Assembly (NCBI GenBank): GCA_021404565.1
Contig: JAAWWF010000010.1
Span: 1-64,000, forward strand
Direction: 5' to 3'
Source: Roseivirga sp.
GTDB lineage: Bacteria; Bacteroidota; Bacteroidia; Cytophagales; Cyclobacteriaceae
Length of the DNA: 64,000 nt
Part shown: piece by piece, positions 8,514-17,075 of the stretch
Layout of the letters: the number at the start of each line of letters is the position of its first letter
How positions within the stretch are numbered: position 1 is the first letter of the stretch
Notes under the pieces: generated by a model
Databases searched by the model: none
Seen by the model: only the letters and a program-made list of their open reading frames with translations
Told to the model about the DNA's origin: nothing
Translations under genes and position numbers: made by a program

Positions 8514-11288
8514 TTATCCAACCTTCTTAATACCGTATTCTGAAGGGAGGCAGTTGTATTCATTAAAAAATGCTTTCGAAAAGTACGACAGGTTTTCGAA
8601 CCCTACATCATAGGCTACTTCACTGACCGACCTTGCCTGAGATGAGAGCAACTGGGCTGCCTTATCCAATCTGAATTTTCTCAAATACTCGTTGGGAGAA
8701 TAGCCGCTGATACTCTTGAGTTTTCTGCGCAATTGGGTATCGCTTACCCTCAAAGCATTGGCCAGGTCGGTAACCGTAAGCCCTGATTCCCTATAATTGG
8801 CTTCGAGGCATTGCTTCAGGCCATCCAGAAACTGCTTTTCTCTTGAACTCACCTTAATCTCTTCAGGTTTCAGGTCTATCACCTCTTTGGCATAAATCTC
8901 ACGAAGTTTCTTTCTGTTCGCCCTCAACGCATTCAATACCGTTTTCAATTCATCTGTATCGAAAGGCTTGGTCAGATAGTTGTCCACTCCCTGTTCGTAG
9001 CTCTCTATACGGCTGGCACGGGAGGTCTTGGCCGTGAGCATGACAATTGGAATATGACTGGTCTGCAATGTGCTTTTAATACGTTTACTAAACTCGTAGC
9101 CATCCATTACCGGCATCATGGCGTCACAAATAATGATATCCGGCACCTCCTTTTTTGCCAGTTTAAACCCTTCTTTACCGTTTTCCGCCTCGATCAGATT
9201 GTATTCAGCAGCCAGCAAGGTTCGGATATAAGACCGCATGTCGTCATTGTCTTCCACGAGCAGTAACAACTCACGCCCCTCTCTATGAGTTGTTTCCGTA
9301 GCAGGAGTCTCTTTATTGGCCGTCTCTAAAGATATCTCATCAGATATTTCGGTTTCATTTATCTCTTGCGTGGGCCAAAGCCCCGCGTTCAATGGCAATT
9401 CAAGGCTAAAGCTGGTTTCAAGATCATTACTGGAAACCTTAATATCTCCTTTCAGGAGCGTAACCAGTTCTCTGACCAAAGCCAGGCCTACTCCGCTACC
9501 GGAATGACCTGTCTGTTCTACCTGATAAAACCTATCAAAAACCCGAAGTAGCTGATCCCCGGAAATCCTGCTTCCGGTATTACTGACAGTAAAAACGAGT
9601 TGCTGTGATTTTTCATTAAAGTCAACTAAACACCTGATTTCGCCTCCTTTTGGTGTAAATTTAATAGCATTGGAAAGCAGGTTATTGACAATTTTGCTCA
9701 GCATTTGCTCATCATAGCAACCCTTAAAATGGTCGTGACTCTGCTTCAGCGACAAGCTTACTCCTTTTGACTCAGCCAGAGAATCAAAGGATGAAATAAG
9801 CAATCTCAGTTGACTCCCCACATCTCCTTTAATGATGACAGGAGTCATTTTACCCGCCTCTAATTTCTGGATATCCAGAAGTTCGTCTACCAGGCCTCTT
9901 AGTTTGGACAGGTTATCTGCCAGCAAACCAGTCATTTTCTCATCAGGATACTTTTTGAGTAGCTCTTGTGCAGGCCCATACATCAGGGTCAAAGGAGTGC
10001 GGATCTCATGAGAGATATCTGTGAAGAAGCTTGTCTTCAGATCATCGAGCTCCTGCAGTCTTCGGTTCTGATCTGCTTCCGTTAACAGTGCCTGTTCAGC
10101 CTCAAACTTCCTGCGTTCTGTTTGTCTGAAGATCTTCCCGAGGAAAATAATGAATACCAGTATTTCGGCCACAAAAAAGGCAAAAGCCAGCGCAAAAATA
10201 CCATTGAAGCTAAAGTGTGTCAGCACCCTCACCATAATCAGCAGATTACTCACAAGCCCCAAAAGCAGGGGAATCGAATAGTACTTGTGAATGTTGAGTT
10301 TTTTATAGCCGAAATAACCATAGAGCGCCAGAGCATAGGCTCCGGATATTACCGAAAACGACATAGAAGCTTTGACCCAATACCACTGATAGTCGTAGGT
10401 ACTGATCATAATCAGTACAAAGGCGCCTATAAGAATCGCATAACCAAGTCTGCCTATCCAACGCTTTACCTGATCCAAAGCAAGTGTCTTCAGTGCAAAA
10501 AGTAGCAGACACAGAGGCATGATCGTATAGAAGATATGATTGATTCTGGCGATCACTTCCGGATCATCTGAAAAGAGTGGCCCGGTCACATTGCCAAGAC
10601 TCCAGAAACCAATGGTTTTCATGAAAATAATGGCTGAATAAGATCTGAACAGTTTGTCACTGATGATAGAGAAACTGAGAATCCCGATGAGTAGCAGCCT
10701 GAAAATCAACATACCATTGACTAAGGCCTGGGTATCATGGTCTCCTATTTCTGATTTTTTGAAACCAGACAGAGAATAGGCTCTTAAAAAACCGAAATGT
10801 CCTCTACGACTTTTTAGCCTGAAGTAGATAGTTCTGCCCCTTCCCTTTGGCAGACCGAAGTGAAAAACCGGTTCCTGAGAATAAAGGCGGGTATCTTTTT
10901 CCTCAGCCATATTATAATGCTCCTCGCCTCTGATCTGACCTGTCTCTGCATCAAGAGAATAAAAGCTCAGCTCCTCCAGGACGGGATTATCCCAATGCAA
11001 AACCCAGTCGCTATTATCCGACCTTTCATTGACCAGGTTTAACCTTACCCAGAACACACTGTTGGTAAAGGGAAAAACAAATTCGTCTTTTCCATTCTGC
11101 CGGAAGTCAAGGTTATCAAGATCGCTTAGCCCAAGCACTCCGGAAGGATCCTCCAGTACCTCCATATTGGCTGAAATATTCAATGTCTCACCAAAAGCTT
11201 CTGAGATATCGACAGTCTGACTGAAAGTCACTGTTGACACAAACATCATAATACCCAGAACTGTTGGTGTAAAACCTTTCCTAGACAT
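8514..11288 (-). CDS. Hybrid two-component sensor/regulator with 7TMR-DISM, histidine kinase, receiver and AraC domains
   Basis: This 924-residue one-protein signalling system starts with a signal peptide (residues 1-23) and a periplasmic DISM-type sensor region (about 25-175), followed by seven membrane helices (about 190-385). A HisKA domain has phospho-acceptor His427 in DISHEIRTPL, followed by an HATPase (N box NNLLSNAIKF near 535-544, G box GSGVGLALV). A receiver domain has the acidic pair Glu679/Asp680 and phospho-acceptor Asp722 in IIICDAMMPVMDGYE, and a C-terminal AraC HTH spans about 815-920. All catalytic motifs look intact. Such 7TMR-DISM hybrids sense a periplasmic ligand, often a carbohydrate, and activate nearby genes. 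The ligand cannot be read here. Likely targets are its neighbours, the giant surface protein or aspA, by inference only. Confidence 0.93.
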   Translation of the reverse strand: MSRKGFTPTVLGIMMFVSTVTFSQTVDISEAFGETLNISANMEVLEDPSGVLGLSDLDNLDFRQNGKDEFVFPFTNSVFWVRLNLVNERSDNSDWVLHWDNPVLEELSFYSLDAETGQIRGEEHYNMAEEKDTRLYSQEPVFHFGLPKGRGRTIYFRLKSRRGHFGFLRAYSLSGFKKSEIGDHDTQALVNGMLIFRLLLIGILSFSIISDKLFRSYSAIIFMKTIGFWSLGNVTGPLFSDDPEVIARINHIFYTIMPLCLLLFALKTLALDQVKRWIGRLGYAILIGAFVLIMISTYDYQWYWVKASMSFSVISGAYALALYGYFGYKKLNIHKYYSIPLLLGLVSNLLIMVRVLTHFSFNGIFALAFAFFVAEILVFIIFLGKIFRQTERRKFEAEQALLTEADQNRRLQELDDLKTSFFTDISHEIRTPLTLMYGPAQELLKKYPDEKMTGLLADNLSKLRGLVDELLDIQKLEAGKMTPVIIKGDVGSQLRLLISSFDSLAESKGVSLSLKQSHDHFKGCYDEQMLSKIVNNLLSNAIKFTPKGGEIRCLVDFNEKSQQLVFTVSNTGSRISGDQLLRVFDRFYQVEQTGHSGSGVGLALVRELVTLLKGDIKVSSNDLETSFSLELPLNAGLWPTQEINETEISDEISLETANKETPATETTHREGRELLLLVEDNDDMRSYIRTLLAAEYNLIEAENGKEGFKLAKKEVPDIIICDAMMPVMDGYEFSKRIKSTLQTSHIPIVMLTAKTSRASRIESYEQGVDNYLTKPFDTDELKTVLNALRANRKKLREIYAKEVIDLKPEEIKVSSREKQFLDGLKQCLEANYRESGLTVTDLANALRVSDTQLRRKLKSISGYSPNEYLRKFRLDKAAQLLSSQARSVSEVAYDVGFENLSYFSKAFFNEYNCLPSEYGIKKVG

Positions 11289-11537
11289 GTTGAAATTTAA
11301 TATTTATCGATAGTAAAATCCTTTAAGGATATTCAAAAAATCTATCGCCTGACTTTGAGTTTTGGTAAGTCTCAAACATACAAAATTTAGCATATACAGT
11401 CCCCCCAGACAACCTTAACACTTTTCAAATGGGTCGTATATCCGACTGTATTTTCCGCAGTTGAAAGCCTCTTTTGCAATCGTTTGCCAAAACCGACAAA
11501 AAAGTCAGAAAAAGGGCTCAAAAAGACTGCGACAGCT

Positions 11538-11569
11538 TGTTTTTCGCCTCAGAGATTCTCTAACTTCGC
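11538..11569 (+). promoter_or_regulatory. Putative aspA promoter
   Basis: TTGT at 11538-11541 and TAACTTCG at 11562-11569, 20 nt apart, resemble the Bacteroidota housekeeping promoter (TTTG-N19-TAnnTTTG) with mismatches. The -7-like box ends 20 nt before the aspA ATG. The rest of the divergent gap 11289-11589 shows no gene. Confidence 0.35.
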
Positions 11570-11589
11570 GCATCAGAAAAGCAAGCCAG

Positions 11590-13008
11590 ATGAGCACAAG
11601 AAAAGAGGTCGATTTACTGGGAGAATTGGAAATTGACAATAGTCATTACTACGGTATTCACACCCAAAGAGCCGTTGACAATTTTCAGATTTCAAACGCT
11701 AAAATTGGTGACTTCCCCTTTTTCGTGAAAGGCATGGTGATCACGAAAAAAGCATGTGCCCTGGCCAACAAGGAAATCGGCACCATTGAGGCAGACAAGG
11801 CAGATATGATCATTGAAGCCTGCGACCTGATCCTGGCGGACATTGATAAGTATTCGGTTTATTTTCCTTCTGATGTTTTTCAGGGCGGTGCGGGTACTTC
11901 GGTAAATATGAATACCAATGAGGTGATCGCCAATGTAGCCCTGGAAATCAAGGGTTATCAAAAAGGACGTTATGATATCCTCCACCCCAACGACCACATT
12001 AACAAATCGCAGTCCACCAACGATGCCTACCCCACCGGTTTTCGGGTAGCCGTGTATTATTACATCAGCCATTTGCTTGAGCAGATCGACTACCTGAATG
12101 CTGACCTGGATAAAAAGGCCGATGAGTTTAGTGAGGTGCTGAAAATGGGGCGTACTCAGCTGCAGGATGCCGTACCCATGTCTATGGGAGATGAGTTTGC
12201 CGCCTGGTCGGCTAATCTGAATGAAGAGATCAAGAGCCTGACCAGAACGAGAGATTTAATCCTGGAAGTAAACCTGGGTGCCACGGCCATTGGTACCGGG
12301 GTGAATGCTCCGAAGGGATTTACAGACATCTCCATTGCCTTCCTGGCAAAACTTACCGGTGCTGATTTTATCAAAGCACCCAACCTGATTGAGGCAACCT
12401 CCGATACAGGAGCTTATGTAATGATTTCCGGGGCTTTGAAGCGCACGGCTGTAAAGCTGTCAAAAATCTGCAATGATCTGCGATTGCTGTCTTCCGGCCC
12501 CAGGTGCGGATTGAATGAGATTAATCTGCCGGAGATGCAGGCGGGTTCTTCCATTATGCCAGCCAAGGTAAACCCGGTGATTCCCGAGGTAGTCAATCAG
12601 GTTTGTTATAAGATCATCGGCAATGACGTGACCATCTCTTTTGCCGCAGAGGCCGGTCAGCTACAGCTAAATGTAATGGAACCTGTGATCGCCCAATGCC
12701 TGTTCGAATCGGTGGAGCTGCTCTCCAATGCCTGTACCACCCTGGCCGATAAATGTATTCGCGGTATTACTGCCAATGCAGAGCATACCCAAAACATGGT
12801 CTATAACTCAGTAGGCTTGATCACCTTTCTGAATCCTTTTATCGGCCACCATATGGGTGATGTTTTGGGCAAAGAGGCCGTAGCCACCGGAAAAACCATT
12901 CGTGAGCTGGTACTGGAAAAAGAGCTGCTTTCTGAAGAAGAATTGGATCGTATTCTCAGTGTTCAAAACCTGATGCATCCGCAGTATCAGGCAGCTTTAC
13001 ATAAGTGA
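11590..13008 (+). CDS. aspA: Aspartate ammonia-lyase (aspartase)
   Basis: Catalyses reversible deamination of L-aspartate to fumarate and ammonia in the cytoplasm. The 472-residue protein follows E. coli AspA closely along its whole length. It has DLLGELEID and YYGIHTQRA at the start, the [14 protein letters not shown] segment, [13 protein letters not shown], the SS-loop signature [31 protein letters not shown] and the C-terminal [17 protein letters not shown]. These choose aspartase over class II fumarase. The frame is open back to a TTG at 11461, but the conserved family N-terminus begins at the ATG at 11590, so the first 43 codons are not used. It stands alone, convergent with the VOC gene. 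A role in nitrogen release from aspartate or in fumarate supply is the expected one. Confidence 0.96.
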   Translation: MSTRKEVDLLGELEIDNSHYYGIHTQRAVDNFQISNAKIGDFPFFVKGMVITKKACALANKEIGTIEADKADMIIEACDLILADIDKYSVYFPSDVFQGGAGTSVNMNTNEVIANVALEIKGYQKGRYDILHPNDHINKSQSTNDAYPTGFRVAVYYYISHLLEQIDYLNADLDKKADEFSEVLKMGRTQLQDAVPMSMGDEFAAWSANLNEEIKSLTRTRDLILEVNLGATAIGTGVNAPKGFTDISIAFLAKLTGADFIKAPNLIEATSDTGAYVMISGALKRTAVKLSKICNDLRLLSSGPRCGLNEINLPEMQAGSSIMPAKVNPVIPEVVNQVCYKIIGNDVTISFAAEAGQLQLNVMEPVIAQCLFESVELLSNACTTLADKCIRGITANAEHTQNMVYNSVGLITFLNPFIGHHMGDVLGKEAVATGKTIRELVLEKELLSEEELDRILSVQNLMHPQYQAALHK

Positions 13009-13037
13009 TACTCATATTTATTTATTAGATCACCAAA

Positions 13038-13460
13038 TCAAATCCCGGAATCATAACAAACAAATTCGACAATATTTGATTCTGGATCTTTGATAAATAT
13101 CGATCTCCATTTAACCCATTCGAATACCCTGGTTACATACTCAAATTTATTCTTCTTACACAGCATCAGTATTTCTTCATAATCTGACTTTTCGATTTCG
13201 AGGGCGAAATGATGTAATGTGGTATTCTCAGGCATTATAGCCTTCAACTCCTCATTAAAGGCAGTTAGGTTATTCCTTGCAAATAAGGCTAAGACCTGAG
13301 TATGGCCACTGGTACCATCTGCAATTTTGAAAAAAGTAAAATCCTCAGATTCATTCATTAATTCAAACCCTATAGCTTTCAAATAGAAGTTTTTCATTAA
13401 TTCCATATCATTTACCCGCAGCACAATTTCTCCTAAGCCCTTAATTTTATGTCCAATCAT
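13038..13460 (-). CDS. VOC (glyoxalase/bleomycin resistance-like) superfamily protein
   Basis: A small metal-binding fold protein of 140 residues if started at MIGHKIKG (13460); the frame also has an ATG at 13484, which would add eight residues of no family character. The pattern LGEIVLRVNDMELMKNFY at the start, TLHHFALEI in the middle and PESNIVEFVCYD at the end gives the paired beta-alpha-beta-beta-beta modules of the VOC superfamily. Candidate metal ligands are His in HHFALEI and Glu in NIVEFVC. The family includes lyases, dioxygenases and drug-binding proteins; the substrate cannot be told. It is convergent with aspA, 29 bp apart, with no obvious terminator between them. Confidence 0.78.
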   Translation of the reverse strand: MIGHKIKGLGEIVLRVNDMELMKNFYLKAIGFELMNESEDFTFFKIADGTSGHTQVLALFARNNLTAFNEELKAIMPENTTLHHFALEIEKSDYEEILMLCKKNKFEYVTRVFEWVKWRSIFIKDPESNIVEFVCYDSGI

Positions 13461-13592
13461 TTTGTCAAATTGCTTACAACACATTTGTACTAGAAAGTAG
13501 CCTAAAAGTTATTGAATAACCTACGGGGGTCATAATCAAAACAAGCAACCATAGCTTCTTTTTGATTCTCCTAAGGCTCAGAATTTGAACGT

Positions 13593-14339
13593 TCAGGTTG
13601 CCAGAAAACCTCCGTCAACGGTGAGGTTTGTTCCGGTTACCCAGGAAGCGGAATCGCTCAGGAGGTACATAACTGCTGCCGCAATATCATCCGGAGCACC
13701 GATACGTTTCATGGGTAACTTTGCGGCAGTTTCTTTCAGGATTTCATCTGGATTGTCAAAAGCCTGTACCGAATTATGAAGCAAAGGCGTTTCAATCTGA
13801 GCCGGAGAAACCATGTTGATTCGTATCTCAGGTCCATAATCAAGGGATACCTGCCTGACCAGTGAGGGCAATGCTCCTTTTGAGGCTGTATAGGCCGGAT
13901 GATTGGGGAAAGCGTGAGAAGCAGCCACACTACCAATGATGACAACACTACCACCTCCGCTTTTTATCATTTGGGGAAGGGCATATTTGAGCAGATAGAA
14001 TACAGCACTCAGGTTGGTGGCAATGGTATCCTCCCAGTCGACCAGTGAAAGCTGGTCCAGCTTACCAATTCCCAGCTGACCCGCACACATCACTACCTGA
14101 TTTAACTCACCAAATTGCTCTAAAGCCTGATTTACGAGCGCTTCGTTAGCGTCCGGAGATTTGATATCACCTGATACAAAATGGGCATTAGCTCCTAATT
14201 CACTGACCAAAGCCCCTCCTCGTTCAGGGCTGCGTCCACCCAATATGAGCTTTGCTCCTTTCTTATAGAGTGTCTTCGCTATACACTCTCCTATACCGCT
14301 GGTAGCTCCGGTGATAATGGTTCTCTTATTCTCAAACAT
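13593..14339 (-). CDS. SDR family oxidoreductase
   Basis: A 248-residue classical short-chain dehydrogenase/reductase, cytoplasmic and NAD(P)-dependent. The cofactor motif TGATSGIGE lies near residues 11-19. NNAG is replaced by MCAG in QVVMCAGQLG. The catalytic serine sits in VVIIGSVAAS and the YxxxK pair in HPAYTASKGALPSL. The C-terminus SWVTGTNLTVDGGF is typical of the FabG-like branch. The substrate is unknown. It is preceded by a 246-bp gap and looks monocistronic; the convergent VOC gene lies about 130 bp further on in the opposite reading sense of its own operon. Confidence 0.88.
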   Translation of the reverse strand: MFENKRTIITGATSGIGECIAKTLYKKGAKLILGGRSPERGGALVSELGANAHFVSGDIKSPDANEALVNQALEQFGELNQVVMCAGQLGIGKLDQLSLVDWEDTIATNLSAVFYLLKYALPQMIKSGGGSVVIIGSVAASHAFPNHPAYTASKGALPSLVRQVSLDYGPEIRINMVSPAQIETPLLHNSVQAFDNPDEILKETAAKLPMKRIGAPDDIAAAVMYLLSDSASWVTGTNLTVDGGFLAT

Positions 14340-14585
14340 GTCTCTAAAATCTGTGAGTCTTAATGACTAAATACTCTGTCATACCATGGGCAGGGTTACA
14401 ACTCAATTCGGAAGATACCTCCCACCTTTGTGATTTATAAAGGTAGTGGTAAAGAGACTACCTAAGAATCATTTTCAGAGGATTTGAAACACATTAGCTT
14501 GTACAGGGACGTCCATGTGACAGGAAATTCATATCCGGAAGAAATTACTCTACAAGTCCAGATAGTTTCTCAATTCAATGCCGCG

Positions 14586-14717
14586 TCATACGTTGCTCAT
14601 CTGGTTTCTTACGAGGAAATAGGTGATGGTGAGCAAGAGCAGCAATACTAGCCCAATCAAAACACCAATGCCTGACCAGCGTTTCTGTCTGGTTCGTTCA
14701 AGGTCGGTAAGCGGCAT
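14586..14717 (-). CDS. Very small single-span membrane protein (43 aa)
   Basis: An ATG at 14717 opens a 43-residue frame ending in TGA at 14586. A basic, polar N-terminus (PLTDLERTRQKRW) precedes one strongly hydrophobic helix (IGVLIGLVLLLLLTITYFLV) and a short tail. It starts 12 bp after the stop of the 56-residue glycine-rich membrane protein, so the two are probably co-transcribed. No family is recognised. It could act as a small regulatory or bridging membrane peptide; that is a guess. Support is the coding layout and the clean helix rather than homology. Confidence 0.5.
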   Translation of the reverse strand: MPLTDLERTRQKRWSGIGVLIGLVLLLLLTITYFLVRNQMSNV

Positions 14718-14729
14718 AGAGTTCCTATT

Positions 14730-14900
14730 TCATTTCTTTTCCAGATACAACCCTACGGCCATCCCTATTGGCAAGCCTACAAGGAAGCCAAACGCTATAT
14801 TGCCTAATATGAAACCCAATGGAACACTAATGGGCAAACCCATGGCAATACCCAAACCCACATAATAGCCTTCCTTATGTTTTTTCTCTGTAATCATCAT
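14730..14900 (-). CDS. Small glycine-rich two-helix membrane protein (56 aa)
   Basis: An ATG at 14900 (a second ATG follows at once) gives 56 residues. After a polar start (MITEKKHKEGYY) come two hydrophobic, glycine-rich helices (VGLGIAMGLPISVPLGFILG and IAFGFLVGLPIGMAVGLYLE) and a KK tail. The pattern of small residues repeated at helix spacing suggests tight helix packing and oligomerisation. Its likely partner gene follows 12 bp downstream. It resembles small unnamed membrane proteins seen beside sensors or sigma factors in Bacteroidota, but no function is known to me. Confidence 0.6.
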   Translation of the reverse strand: MMITEKKHKEGYYVGLGIAMGLPISVPLGFILGNIAFGFLVGLPIGMAVGLYLEKK

Positions 14901-15049
14901 TTTAATGTTTTTGTTACCTACCCGGACTTACCCTCGGCAGAGAACTGACTCTTTAAATATTTCGATTCCTTCTACCAAGCTAATGCGAAAGAAGAGCGAC
15001 TGACTATTCCTTACAATCAGATTGCGCTTACTATTACCTCTGTAAAGCC

Positions 15050-15217
15050 CTATTTCCCTTTCTGCTGACGGTATAAGCCAGCTCCCAAGAATATCATGGT
15101 AAATACCAGGCTAAGTAAGCCGTCAATCCACCTTCCATCAACGAATTGATAGAGTGAAATCAGCAAGGCCAGGAAACCCAACAGGTAGTATATCCGGTAA
15201 AGCAATAGTGAACTCAT
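15050..15217 (-). CDS. Small two-helix membrane protein (55 aa)
   Basis: The start codon at 15217 overlaps the stop of the preceding 63-residue gene in an ATGA arrangement, a strong sign of translational coupling. The 55-residue product has two membrane segments (about YYLLGFLALLISLYQF and GLLSLVFTMIFLGAGLY) joined by a short polar loop with Trp and Asp, and a basic tail (RQQKGK). The function is unknown. With its partner it lies just downstream of the ECF sigma factor and its membrane partner, so it may belong to the same transcription unit. Confidence 0.65.
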   Translation of the reverse strand: MSSLLLYRIYYLLGFLALLISLYQFVDGRWIDGLLSLVFTMIFLGAGLYRQQKGK

Positions 15218-15405
15218 TTCCTTTGCGCTCTATAGCTTCTAAAGGTCAAATACAGGTCGATAAGTACAAAGACCAAAAACGCATAGCCTACGTAGTATTT
15301 CCAACTCCCGATATCCTCCGGTCTTATCAGTACGGTGTTTAGCAAGCCCACTATTATAAAGGTGAGCATTCGAATAATCGTCCAGATCATCTTAGGTTTT
15401 TTCAT
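15214..15405 (-). CDS. Small two-helix membrane protein (63 aa)
   Basis: A 63-residue protein with a basic start (MKKPKMIW), a first helix (TIIRMLTFIIVGLLNTVLI), a short loop (RPEDIGSWKYYVGY) and a second helix (AFLVFVLIDLYLTF) ending in SYRAQRK. The fold is an alpha-helical hairpin in the inner membrane. Its stop overlaps the start of the 55-residue membrane protein. The upstream sigma/membrane-protein pair ends 68 bp before it. No family is recognised. Confidence 0.68.
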   Translation of the reverse strand: MKKPKMIWTIIRMLTFIIVGLLNTVLIRPEDIGSWKYYVGYAFLVFVLIDLYLTFRSYRAQRK

Positions 15406-15473
15406 TGTCTTTTTGTTTTAAGTTCTCATGGCATCAGGCACTTGCCTGGCCCTAATTATCACCTGATCCTCTT

Positions 15474-16187
15474 TTACCTGTACAGCAACAGCAATAAGAT
15501 CAGTATCCCGATTAGCATTAGCATGAAGAACATAATGGTATATTTTAGTTTACTCTTTCGCTCATCTTCTATCTGAACCGCTGCCATATACTCATCATCA
15601 ATAAACTGAATACTGGCACCTAGTTCACTGACTTGTTTCTTGTAAAATGGCCACTGACCTATGATTGACACCCCATAAGCCACGGCCAGAAAAGCGTAAG
15701 TCAGTGGATCATTAAGTGGGTTTTGAGCCTGAATGCCATCATATTTAAAATAGTGGTACAGCAAAAAACCCGTTAGCACAAACAAGGGATTTGACAGCGC
15801 CCCGAAATAGAGAAATTTTTTATAGGTCTCTCTGAGGAATGAAAGCTGATGCTTCAGGTTGTCGATCACGGCATCGATTTCCTTGATCCGGGCAAGCCTT
15901 TTCACGAATCTAAGTTCTACCCAAATCAGGACCATGGTGAAAGCCAGCATAAGACTCACAACCAACAGGTGCAGAGGCTCTTCAACCAACGAAAGCAAAA
16001 AACCCAGCCCCATGGCCACAATAGTTTTGTAGCCAATATCAAAGATCATAGACAAGCGCCCTGTTCTTGAGGTTTCCCTGGACTTCTTCTTTCTATAAGC
16101 CTGGATATCAGCAAGGGTATAGACAGTCCTGTTCGGCATGTTTTCCTGCCCGTTTTTCCAGATATGTTTTAGATCTACTGATTCCAT
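15474..16187 (-). CDS. Membrane protein paired with an ECF sigma factor (possible anti-sigma)
   Basis: A 237-residue protein beginning one base after the sigma factor's stop codon. A soluble N-terminus of about 45 residues (ESVDLKHIWKNGQENMPN, rich in charge) is followed by two membrane helices (about 50-90), a charged coiled stretch (about 93-120), two more helices (about 125-180), a second charged stretch and a last helix (YTIMFFMLMLIGILILLLLL). The cytoplasmic N-terminus next to a membrane anchor is the layout of anti-sigma factors, and its operon place supports that role. No ZAS zinc motif is seen, so the assignment rests on context. Confidence 0.7.
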   Translation of the reverse strand: MESVDLKHIWKNGQENMPNRTVYTLADIQAYRKKKSRETSRTGRLSMIFDIGYKTIVAMGLGFLLSLVEEPLHLLVVSLMLAFTMVLIWVELRFVKRLARIKEIDAVIDNLKHQLSFLRETYKKFLYFGALSNPLFVLTGFLLYHYFKYDGIQAQNPLNDPLTYAFLAVAYGVSIIGQWPFYKKQVSELGASIQFIDDEYMAAVQIEDERKSKLKYTIMFFMLMLIGILILLLLLYR

Positions 16188-16188
16188 C

Positions 16189-16704
16189 TTATTGAATGCC
16201 TTCTTTTTCAGAAGCCTTAATCATCTTTTCCAGTTTTCTTTTCAAACGCACCAGCCTCACACTCACATTTGATTTGGTAATTCCCATAATCTCAGAAATC
16301 TCCTCATAGGATTTCTCTTCCAGATATAGCAATACAATCGCCCTTTCTACCGGCTTGAGCTTATTGATCCCCCTATACAAAGCCACGAATTGACTCTCCA
16401 AACCCTTATCAGTCAAATCGCTTTGAGCCGGCTCTGGAACATCCTCGGTATAGAGTACACGACTTTTTTTGTGCTTCCTGACCCTGGATATTGCCGTGTT
16501 GAGGCTAACCCTGTAAATCCAGGTAGAAACTTTGGCTTTGCCCTTAAAGGATGCCAGACCCTTCCATAGATTGAGGGTTATTTCCTGAAAGAGATCATCA
16601 CGGTCTGCCTGGGTACTAGCGTAAACATTACAGACGCTGATAATCAGAGATTGATTTTCATAAATCAATCTCTCAAAATCCCGATCTGATACTCCTTGTA
16701 ACAT
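16189..16704 (-). CDS. ECF-type RNA polymerase sigma factor
   Basis: A 171-residue sigma-70 family protein. Region 2 spans about residues 8-75, with DRDDLFQEITLNLWKGLASF and the promoter-melting stretch STWIYRVSLNTAISRVRK. Region 4 spans about 105-160, with VERAIVLLYLEEKSYEEISE and the HTH MGITKSNVSVRLVRLKRKL. Sigma regions 1 and 3 are absent, as in all ECF factors. It directs transcription for a specific signal; in Bacteroidota such factors often pair with a membrane anti-sigma factor, and here the next gene starts one base downstream. Targets cannot be read; the small membrane genes just downstream are candidates. Confidence 0.93.
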   Translation of the reverse strand: MLQGVSDRDFERLIYENQSLIISVCNVYASTQADRDDLFQEITLNLWKGLASFKGKAKVSTWIYRVSLNTAISRVRKHKKSRVLYTEDVPEPAQSDLTDKGLESQFVALYRGINKLKPVERAIVLLYLEEKSYEEISEIMGITKSNVSVRLVRLKRKLEKMIKASEKEGIQ

Positions 16705-17075
16705 GTTATTTTTTGTGCCTCATTTAGTTAGACTCATACTACCTCCGATAACTACACTTTTTCAGAACTATCTTTTAGCTTCTGCCAAACAGGGCTGAAT
16801 TCGACTATCCACGCCAGTAAGAAACAATGAAGGTTCCCAGAGAAACCCCGCTCTTCTAAGTTCACATAGCATATTGACATTATACATGACCCGGGTCAAC
16901 GAACGCATTGATAATGATCAGGGCTTTTGGCCCGCATTTATGGCTTAATTTTAACTCATCACCTGAAAGCCCCTGTACCAGTCTAATCGGAAAGCAGTAC
17001 CGAATCGTAGAATATTCGGCATTCGGTTAAGCAAGATAAAATCGCCATTTTTATAAACAGCCGACCGAAATAAAC
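16705..17075. other. Divergent intergenic region
   Basis: It separates the minus-strand sigma operon from the plus-strand M19-like operon and must hold both promoters. No gene, RNA or clear hairpin was recognised, and no exact TAnnTTTG box was found at a convincing distance from either start. Confidence 0.4.

Noticed and set aside
11461-11589. TTG start that extends aspartase by 43 residues
   Set aside because: The extra stretch is basic and unlike any aspartase N-terminus; the conserved start is the ATG at 11590.
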